DNA of 8,059 nt, from positions 1-8,059 of the forward strand of contig DIFE01000163.1 in assembly GCA_002418985.1 (NCBI GenBank). Reading direction: 5' to 3'. Shown in pieces: positions 1 to 5,167 of the stretch. A program made the position numbers and the translations under genes. Each line of letters begins with the position of its first letter. Position 1 is the first letter of the stretch. Below the pieces are notes generated by a model. That model saw only the letters and a list, made by a program, of their open reading frames with translations, was not told the origin of the DNA and did not search any database. Source of the stretch: Deltaproteobacteria bacterium UBA5756. GTDB lineage: Bacteria; Desulfobacterota; Syntrophorhabdia; Syntrophorhabdales; Syntrophorhabdaceae.

Positions 1-240
1 AATTTATGCAAGTAGGTACTAGTTGAATGCCTTAGGATCAAAAGGACCACACAAGTCTCAGGCGCTGCAATTAAAGAAGTGAAAACAGGCTAAATTGGGA
101 TTTTCATATTCGCTTGGCAAAAGCGTCCGTTGCTTGCCAAATGACCCCGCATCACGCATTCTTGAGACCTATTCCGCGGAAGGCCATGTCAACTGCTGAA
201 TCAGCCAATTTGTCTATTGCATCTCTTCTCTGGCAATGAC
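1..240. other. Flank with no convincing gene
   Basis: I see no supportable gene here; all frames are broken by stops within short distances. The stretch holds a 7-bp inverted repeat (TTGGCAA at 114-120, TTGCCAA at 134-140) and, at 139-148, AAATGACCCC. The latter resembles the IS terminal repeat at 242-282 and could be a degenerate outer copy, so the true end of the insertion sequence may lie in this region. I could not fix an exact element boundary or a target-site duplication, because the opposite end of the element is missing. Confidence 0.5.
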
Positions 241-241
241 A

Positions 242-282
242 ACCTAAAAATGACCCACTGTGATCACCTAAAAATGACCCAC
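242..282. repeat. Tandem terminal repeats of the IS21-type element
   Basis: The 17-mer ACCTAAAAATGACCCAC occurs at 242-258 and again at 266-282, a period of 24 bases, with a GTGATCAC palindrome (260-267) between and overlapping the copies. It lies about 30 bases beyond the 3' end of istB. Multiple short internal repeats at the ends are typical of IS21-family elements, where they serve as transposase binding sites; assignment to that role here is inference from position. I found no matching copy beyond istA, which fits loss of that end. Confidence 0.7.
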
Positions 283-313
283 CCCTGTTTTAGTTAAAAA
301 AATATATGTGCCT

Positions 314-1087
314 TCATTCCTTGTCCATTTTTGCTGGAGGTTTCTTCTTCAGACTCTCCTTCAGCCTGTAGCTGTCCCAGTTGCACATAACGATATGTGC
401 CTTGTGCGTCAGCCGGTCGAGGAGCGCCGCTGTTAAGGTCGGATCCCCGAAGAGCTGTGTCCAGTCGGCAAAACCGAGGTTTGTCGTTATGATCACGGAG
501 GCCCTTTCGTACCTCTCCGCCAGGAGCTGGAAGAGAAGCTGCGATCCCTCCCGGGAGAAAGGGACATACCCAAGCTCGTCGAGGATAAGAAGGCCGAAGC
601 GTGACATCTTCTGGATTATCCTGCTCACGGCACGTTCGCTGCGGGCCTCGATGAGTTCGTTGACGAGACCCGCCCCGGTCACGAACCGGGTGCGGACCCC
701 CTGGCGGCATGCCTCGAGTCCCAGGGCTGTCGCAAGATGGCTTTTCCCGGTCCCCGTCTTCCCTGCAAAGATGATATTCCTTTTTTCCTTGATATACGTT
801 CCCTCGGCCATCTCCCGTACCAATCTCTTGTCGAGGCCTTCGGCTTCCTCAAAATTGAAGCCCTCCATGGTCTTTATGACCGGGAACCGTGCATCCCTGA
901 TCCGCCTCTTCAGACGGTTGTCGGCGCGGGCCTCAAGCTCGGACTCGATGAGCGACAGCAAAAAGTCCTCATAATCCGAACCCGCGTTCCGGGCCTCGCG
1001 CGCACGGGCGGCATAGACCCTCAGGATGGCGGTGAGCTTGAGCTGTTTGAGATATTCCGCAAGAAGCGCCTCGGTCGCCGGCCTCAT
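314..1087 (-). CDS. istB: IS21-family helper ATPase IstB
   Basis: A 257-residue AAA+ ATPase that, in IS21-type elements, assembles on target DNA and stimulates the IstA transposase. Visible motifs are an N-terminal helical region (1-100, with LLAEYLKQLKL near the start), Walker A GKTGTGKS at 109-116, Walker B LLILDELGY around 166-174, a TTN sensor at 201-203, and DRLTH at 224-228, which supplies the conserved arginine region. Its length matches the usual 245-260 residues and no motif is missing, so the gene looks intact. The ATG overlaps the istA stop as ATGA, implying translational coupling. The C-terminus is lysine-rich. Identification is firm; whether it is still expressed is unknown, because its natural upstream promoter end was deleted with the istA start. 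Confidence 0.95.
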   Translation of the reverse strand: MRPATEALLAEYLKQLKLTAILRVYAARAREARNAGSDYEDFLLSLIESELEARADNRLKRRIRDARFPVIKTMEGFNFEEAEGLDKRLVREMAEGTYIKEKRNIIFAGKTGTGKSHLATALGLEACRQGVRTRFVTGAGLVNELIEARSERAVSRIIQKMSRFGLLILDELGYVPFSREGSQLLFQLLAERYERASVIITTNLGFADWTQLFGDPTLTAALLDRLTHKAHIVMCNWDSYRLKESLKKKPPAKMDKE

Positions 1088-2442
1088 CGTATCACTCCCA
1101 GCCCGGCATACCGGGTTATGTCCGGTACAGGCGTTGCCGGCCAGCCGGCAAGAGGCTCAAAATGCTCTTCCGGACCGGAGTACACAAGCATGTGTTTTAT
1201 CCCGTCGCTTGTGGAGACAGAGTTCTCGAGGGCAAGCTCCACTACGGCCTCGATGTCTTCAGGCGAGTAGTCCCTGTAGAGCATGAGCACGGATATAAAG
1301 TCCTTTATCCCCGGTGTGTCCCCCTGCTTCTGCCTGAACCGCGCGAGGAGCCTCTCGAGGCACGCCGGCCACTCTTCGCGCCACCGGCGGATGACAAGGG
1401 CGCTGTCGAAGGCGCCGGGCTTGCGTCTTACCAATTCCAGGTAATGCTGGGGATCGAGCTGCCACTTGTTGTTCCCGAAGAGCCGTGCATGACGTGCTAT
1501 CCTTCCACCGTCATGGAAGATGTCGACCCCGCCGATGGACAGCTCGACCCGCACCTTTAACCGGGCATATGAGACCGGTACGGAGTAGCGGTTCTTGTCG
1601 ACGACGACGGTCGAGTACTTGTCGACGTTCGTTTCAAGAAGGGCGATATTGGCAAGCGGTACGGCGGGAAGAGGGACAAGACATTCCTTTTCTCTTTCAA
1701 AGAGGCTGTCGATGTTCTCCGTGCGCCCGGCGATCCGGTAGGAGCCATGCTTGAGGCAGGAGCGCAGAAGGTGCTCGTTGAGTTCCTCGAAGCTGTCAAC
1801 GACGGGGACGGGAACGAGGAAGTTGCGCCTCACATATCCGATCACGCCTTCCACCCCGCCCTTCTCGTTGGCGGATCCCGGGTTGCAGAAGCGGGCCTCA
1901 AAATTATAGTAGGACCTCAATTTGCGGAAGGCGTCCTGTTCGATGCGGTTCCGGCCGGTCAGGACCTTCTCGACGGCGCTTCTCAGGTTGTCATACACAA
2001 GGACGGGAAAGACCCCGCCGAAGAAGGTGAAGGCATGGGTATGGGCGTCGAAGAAGGCCTGCTGCCTCTCGCAGGGATAGGCGCGTACGAAGGGCCTGCC
2101 GGAGAACCTGGGGCGCATGCAGAAGAAGTGGAACGGTGTCCGTATCCCCTTGACCATGGCAATGGCCTCTCCCCAGTCGACCTCCGCCTCTTGTCCGCAT
2201 TCGGGTTCGAGGATGAGATATGCGCGGGACGTGTCCATCCCTTCTTTTGCCTTTACCTGGCGGACGTACCGGCGCACGGTCACCTCGCTTCCGGCGTATC
2301 CTTCCTCCTCGACGAGGCGCGTGTAGATCCTGCGGGCGGTGTGGCGCTGTTTTTTCGGGATCTCACGGTCTTCCTTCAGCCAGCGTTCTATTGTGTCCCG
2401 GTGCTTCCCGAGAACGGGGTACGATTGTACCGATCGCCGTCC
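1084..2442 (-). pseudogene. istA: IS21-family transposase IstA, 5'-truncated
   Basis: This is a DDE transposase of the IS21 family. The open frame with a usable start runs 1084-2283 (GTG, 399 residues). Recognisable IstA sequence continues upstream in the same frame to about 2442 (VLGKHRDTIERWLKED, then KKQRHTARRIYTRLVEEEGY) without any ATG, GTG or TTG, until a stop at 2464-2466. Counting from the GTG, the catalytic acids are probably D36 (EVDWGEA), D98 (LVYDN) and E145 (NEKGGVEG), so the rve core is intact. What is missing is the first roughly 60 residues, the helix-turn-helix that recognises the element ends. The truncation point coincides with the broken end of a DUF6933 gene. A shortened protein from GTG 2283 is possible but should be unable to bind the IS ends normally. 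Confidence 0.88.
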
Positions 2443-2673
2443 CGCAGGTTGTCGAGCATCCGGTTAATCAGTTGGTTTGCATCAGTGATCCCTCTGCCGT
2501 AAAAAACCGCGGAGTACTAAGGTAGCGGTATTGGAGACAAGGATGTACTGAGTGTGATCAGCCGTGAAAAGGCGGGCCGTCCAGTCGGCAAAGGGGTTAG
2601 GACCGGGAGCAGCGGGCGGCAACACCATCTCCTTTATCTTCCTGGCAAGCGTATTGCCCAGCCGGATAATCAT
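2439..2673 (-). pseudogene. DUF6933 protein remnant, frameshifted and truncated
   Basis: From ATG 2673 the frame reads MIIRLGNTLARKIK, then LPP...NPFADWTARLFTA, then QYILVSNTATL, the N-terminal half of the DUF6933 family of unknown function. After the leucine codon at 2520-2518 the family sequence continues only in another frame, starting at 2516: YSAVFYGRGITDANQLINRM, then LDNLRD. One extra base, around 2517, separates the two. In the original frame translation ends at 2482. Family resemblance stops near 2439, where istA sequence takes over, so about half of the usual roughly 170 residues are missing. The ATG overlaps the stop of the preceding gene as TAATG, with a GGAGG-type ribosome site just upstream. 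The family call rests on my memory of its conserved segments. Confidence 0.72.
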
Positions 2674-3092
2674 TACCCCTCCTCCGTTATCCGTACTTGT
2701 ATCTGCCGGCCTTCGTATGTGGACAATATTTGGCCCAGGTCTGCAAGGCTCATCTTTTTCCCGTCTACCACGAGGCATGCCTCGTGGGTGTCCGAGTCCG
2801 TTGTAATGCTTCCCCGGAAATGGTCGAAATTCATATCCCCGAAGGCCCTCCCGGTCTCTTCGGTGAAATAACGGGTGTTGAGTTCCTGGGGTATGCGCGT
2901 TCTCATCTTGTACAGAGCATTCCAGGGACTCACATAGTCGTATGCGCAAAACATGCGCGGGTATTCGCTTTTCGTTACCTCCAGCGCATGGAGTGAATAG
3001 ACGTTTCCGGCGTCGATGAGGTCATACCTGAACTTTATCTTCTTTCCCCGATAGTCCTGAAAAGAATCGAACTGCGGAAAATCATCATCCAT
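2673..3092 (-). CDS. Small uncharacterised protein, DUF7713/DUF7686-like
   Basis: A soluble 139-residue protein with no signal peptide or membrane segment. The C-terminal third (about 95-139) has the pattern FRGSIT...CLVVDGKKMSLADLGQIL, then STYEGRQIQVRI. I associate this with small conserved proteins annotated DUF7713/DUF7686, whose ending is a G-x-I-x-x-D...LVIDGKE...EFGxxLxxYEGxQ strand-helix motif. The N-terminal part is aromatic- and charge-rich (DYRGKKIKFRYDLIDAGNVY). The start ATG 3092 has AGGAGG at 3103-3108, ten bases upstream. Its stop shares one base with the DUF6933 start (TAATG), so the two were co-translated, and loss of the partner may leave this gene an orphan. Function is unknown; the gene is very probably real, the family name is tentative. 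Confidence 0.7.
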   Translation of the reverse strand: MDDDFPQFDSFQDYRGKKIKFRYDLIDAGNVYSLHALEVTKSEYPRMFCAYDYVSPWNALYKMRTRIPQELNTRYFTEETGRAFGDMNFDHFRGSITTDSDTHEACLVVDGKKMSLADLGQILSTYEGRQIQVRITEEG

Positions 3093-3275
3093 CTGGCATC
3101 ATCCTCCTAGTTCAATGAATTTAACAGAATGCCGGGGAAAAACGCAAAACATAAAAGAGACTGACCGGTCCTTTGGAGCCCGGCTAGACCCTGGCGGCAT
3201 ATTTGCTCGCCTTTTTTCGTTTCCCGCTTCCTCTACTATGAAAGCAGTTCTTAAAAACTCGAAGGAGGGAAGATC

Positions 3276-3539
3276 ATGGGAACAACGGTTCACTACAAAG
3301 GAAAGGCAAAAAGTCTTGAGGCAATCGATACCCTAATCGACCAGCCCCCGAAAACATCGGAAAAGTTCAACTGGGATCACGGGCTCGTGGAAGAAGAAAT
3401 TAAGGGGGAACTCTGCCCGTCCTGGGGATACGGTTTCGGGTATATTCCGAGCAAAGAGGAAGTAGAAAAGCAAATCATAGAATACTTTCCCGCCATGGTG
3501 ACATTCTTGCTCGGTAGACTGGCTCTTGGTGAGACTTGA
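3276..3539 (+). CDS. Hypothetical protein of 87 residues, possibly truncated
   Basis: The frame starts at ATG 3276 with AAGGAGG at 3262-3268, an ideal ribosome site, which argues that it is a real gene. The protein begins MGTTVHYKGKAKSLEAID and has a Trp/Gly/Tyr-rich middle (CPSWGYGFGYIPSKEEVEK), then ends soon after EYFPAMV with TFLLGRLALGET. There is no signal peptide or clear motif. I do not recognise a function. The well-formed N-terminal region and abrupt, unrelated-looking tail suggest the first part of a longer protein cut off near 3505, just before the fic promoter, but I cannot prove that. It is divergent from the gene ending at 3092, with the 183-base gap carrying both promoters; a weak TACTAT at 3234-3239 could be its -10. 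Its stop codon lies inside the fic -35 hexamer. Confidence 0.65.
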   Translation: MGTTVHYKGKAKSLEAIDTLIDQPPKTSEKFNWDHGLVEEEIKGELCPSWGYGFGYIPSKEEVEKQIIEYFPAMVTFLLGRLALGET

Positions 3540-3564
3540 CACAACAAATATAATCGCATATAAT
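3536..3564 (+). promoter_or_regulatory. Consensus sigma-70 promoter of fic
   Basis: TTGACA at 3536-3541 and TATAAT at 3559-3564 are both exact consensus, separated by exactly 17 bases. A second TATAAT at 3549-3554 lies within the spacer. Predicted transcription start is near 3571, giving a leader of about 23 bases to the fic ATG at 3594. The -35 overlaps the TGA stop of the preceding gene. Such a strong promoter on a Fic gene is expected to need repression, and a palindrome sits at the predicted start point. Confidence 0.75.
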
Positions 3565-3570
3565 CGGCTA
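3548..3570 (+). repeat. fic-bracketing direct repeat, upstream copy
   Basis: Two near-identical decamers in tandem (ATATAATCGC, ATATAATCGG) cover the -10 region of the fic promoter. The 23-base block matches 4689-4711, downstream of fic, at 21 of 23 positions. It could be an operator for the Fic winged helix or another regulator, or the duplicated edge of an inserted cassette. Confidence 0.65.
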
Positions 3571-3582
3571 TAGTTAACTATA
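3569..3582. promoter_or_regulatory. 14-bp perfect palindrome at the fic start point
   Basis: TATAGTTAACTATA reads the same on both strands and covers the predicted transcription start (about 3571), directly after the -10 hexamer and 11 bases before the fic ATG. Position and symmetry suit an operator for a dimeric repressor. The C-terminal winged helix of Fic itself is one candidate binder; that link is inference. No Shine-Dalgarno sequence is visible between palindrome and ATG, so translation initiation may be weak. Confidence 0.5.
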
Positions 3583-3593
3583 TATACTAGACT

Positions 3594-4655
3594 ATGACAA
3601 AAACTAATCACTTTGACAAAAGGCTATCCCCTATCCCCTCTGAAGTCTTGTCGAAGATAGCCAAAATTGATGAGATCAAAGGGCGCTGGATCGGTGGGCT
3701 TCAAATTAACCCTCAGACTCTGGGCCGCCTGAAACGGTCTGTTTTGGTCACTTCTACGGGAGCCTCAACTCGCATCGAAGGAGTAAAACTCTCCGACAAG
3801 GAAATTGAAAGGCTGATGCAGGGTGTTACCACAAAAAAACTCACCGACAGGGATTCACAGGAAGTGCAGGGATACTACGAGTTATTGCATAACGTATTTG
3901 ATTCTTGGAAGTCTATCAAATTCAATGAAAGCACGGTCAAACACTTTCATAACCAATTACTGAAGTATGTAGCAAAAGACCACAGACACCGAGGGAATTA
4001 CAAGAAGATCGAAAACACGGTGGAGATGTTCGACGCAAATGGTAAGAGTATAGGCATCGTGTTCGAGCCGACAAAAGCCTATCTCACGCCAAAAGAAATG
4101 CAGGAGCTTATGGACTGGGCTGAGCGAGCGCTAGAGGAAAAGAAACATCATCCGCTACTTGTTATAGGCAACTTTCTGGTAGAGTTTCTCAAAATTCACC
4201 CTTTTCAGGACGGTAATGGGAGAGTCTCCCGCATTCTCACAAACTTACTCCTCCTCAAGGAGGGTTATCTTTACATGCCCTATGTTTCGCACGAGAAGCT
4301 GATTGAGGACAATAAGAACGGCTATTACCTTGCGCTTGTCAAAAGCCAGAAGACTTTCGGGAAAAAAAGCGAGAACATTTTCCCCTGGCTCAACTTCTTC
4401 TTGGATATCTTTCTCAAACAATCCGAGATGGCCATTGAACTTATGGAAGGCGAGGATGTGGAGAAACTGTTTTCGCCGAAACAATCGGAAGTCTGGAGCT
4501 ATTTACAGAAGGTTCCAGAAGCAACGCCTCTCGAAATCTGCCGAGAAACAAGGATAACGAAACCGACGGTGATTCAGGCTCTCAACAGATTGATTAAACT
4601 CAAGAAAATCGAGAGAATTGGGATGGGGCGGGCGACAAGATATCGAAAACTTTAA
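3594..4655 (+). CDS. Fic family protein, self-inhibited type, with C-terminal winged helix
   Basis: A complete 353-residue Fic protein, predicted to transfer AMP (or a related nucleotide group) from ATP to hydroxyl side chains of target proteins. The catalytic loop HPFQDGNGRVSR is at 202-213 with every consensus residue present: H202, D206, G207, N208, G209, R210 and R213. An S58-x-x-x-E62-G63 motif (STRIEG) matches the inhibitory helix of Fic proteins that carry their own N-terminal brake, so no separate antitoxin is required, and none is adjacent. Residues about 297-353 form a winged helix (PLEICRETRITKPTVIQALN, then a basic R-x-G-x-G-R-A-T-R-Y wing), suggesting DNA binding and possible autoregulation. 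It stands alone behind a consensus promoter, bracketed by 23-bp repeats, and is more AT-rich than the IS element; all this fits horizontal arrival. Cellular target unknown. Confidence 0.95.
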   Translation: MTKTNHFDKRLSPIPSEVLSKIAKIDEIKGRWIGGLQINPQTLGRLKRSVLVTSTGASTRIEGVKLSDKEIERLMQGVTTKKLTDRDSQEVQGYYELLHNVFDSWKSIKFNESTVKHFHNQLLKYVAKDHRHRGNYKKIENTVEMFDANGKSIGIVFEPTKAYLTPKEMQELMDWAERALEEKKHHPLLVIGNFLVEFLKIHPFQDGNGRVSRILTNLLLLKEGYLYMPYVSHEKLIEDNKNGYYLALVKSQKTFGKKSENIFPWLNFFLDIFLKQSEMAIELMEGEDVEKLFSPKQSEVWSYLQKVPEATPLEICRETRITKPTVIQALNRLIKLKKIERIGMGRATRYRKL

Positions 4656-4841
4656 GGATGCCCTTGGGGTGGGTCCAGAAGCCATGATATATAATTGCAT
4701 ATAATCGGATATTGCCGGTTGCGGTTATTTATCACTTGGACTTCAGGCTGACTTCAGGGACGCCCTTCGGATTTTCACATTCTCTCACTATCATCCCTGA
4801 CCCGCCCTGCAGGTTGAGAGGCCAAACCGACCTTTTCCGCC
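4656..4841. other. Gap after fic: repeat but no gene
   Basis: Between the fic stop and the transposase remnant I see no gene. The gap contains the downstream copy of the fic-bracketing repeat (4689-4711) and a short direct repeat, GACTTCAGG, at 4739-4747 and 4750-4758. No convincing hairpin-plus-T-tract terminator follows fic. Confidence 0.5.
4689..4711 (+). repeat. fic-bracketing direct repeat, downstream copy
   Basis: This block matches 3548-3570 except at two positions (T for C at the eighth base, A for C at the twenty-first) and keeps the tandem TATAAT pair (4690-4695 and 4700-4705). It begins 33 bases after the fic stop. There is no -35-like hexamer 17 bases upstream of either TATAAT, so it is unlikely to be simply a second promoter. 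Confidence 0.65.
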
Positions 4842-5107
4842 TCTATCCACCTCAATCCCCTCCGCGCCGGCATCGTTGCCACAACGGAGGATCGGGAGGA
4901 ATTCCGGTACTGCGGTCATGGTGCCATTCTCGGCAGGGACGCAGCGGTGGCTGGACGAACGTCATGGCGATGCACCGTGAGAATCTTTTCAGGGATGAAC
5001 GTATCCTCGGTGACGGGGATTTCGTGGACAGGGTGCTCTCTGAGGCGCAGGAACGGATGGAGCGTGCAGAATGCCTCGTTAGAGGTGCGCCCGGAAGGGG
5101 ACATTAA
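4842..5107 (+). pseudogene. REP-associated tyrosine transposase (Y1/IS200-like) remnant
   Basis: Two pieces of the family are visible. From 4842 one frame reads SIHLNPLRAGIV, then EDREEFRYCGHGAILGR to about 4937, matching the conserved YxHLNPxRAG...YxYxGHSxLxG region just after the catalytic core. A different frame from about 4940 gives RSGGWTNVMAMHRENLF, then RDERILGDGDFVDRVLSEAQ, ending at a TAA at 5105-5107, which matches the conserved C-terminal segment. The N-terminal HUH/tyrosine catalytic domain is absent upstream (a stop lies at 4815). Roughly 60-70 residues expected between the two pieces are missing, so the junction near 4937-4945 combines an internal deletion with a frame change. 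The remnant cannot be active. A 131-codon open frame from 4712 passes through this region, but only its last 50 or so codons are homologous. Confidence 0.8.
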
Positions 5108-5167
5108 GAGACTACAAAAGTTATAAGGGGATGACCCGTGCGGACGAAATGTGGCTTGGTGGGCTCA

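Larger units (their letters stand above)
242..2442 (-). mobile_element. IS21-family insertion sequence, one end deleted
   Basis: The two-gene istA-istB arrangement with an ATGA overlap, the DDE transposase, the helper ATPase and the tandem terminal repeats identify an IS21-family element. The istB-side end is present (outer limit uncertain, at or left of 242). The istA-side end, including the start of istA, is gone, with a DUF6933 gene fragment abutting it near 2440. It is therefore unlikely to move by itself. GC content of the element is visibly higher (a sampled 60-base line in istB is 60% GC) than that of the fic region (42% in a sampled line), suggesting a different origin. Confidence 0.8.

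Noticed and set aside
381..974. 197-codon plus-strand open frame opposite istB
   Set aside because: Antisense shadow of istB, whose motifs are complete on the minus strand; Ser/Arg-rich with no recognisable domain.
1747..2502. 251-codon plus-strand open frame opposite istA
   Set aside because: High-GC antisense shadow; the minus strand encodes clear IstA sequence throughout.
2482..2949. 155-codon minus-strand frame as one protein
   Set aside because: Its first 90 or so codons are an out-of-frame shadow of the 2673-3092 gene. Only the part from ATG 2673 is homologous, to DUF6933.
3099..3293. 64-codon minus-strand frame between divergent genes
   Set aside because: No ribosome site or family resemblance, and it lies in the divergent promoter region and over the start of the 87-residue gene.
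4712..5107. 131-codon plus-strand frame as an intact gene
   Set aside because: The first 80 codons are composition noise rich in Pro/Arg/Ser. The true family segments lie in two frames, so it is a remnant.
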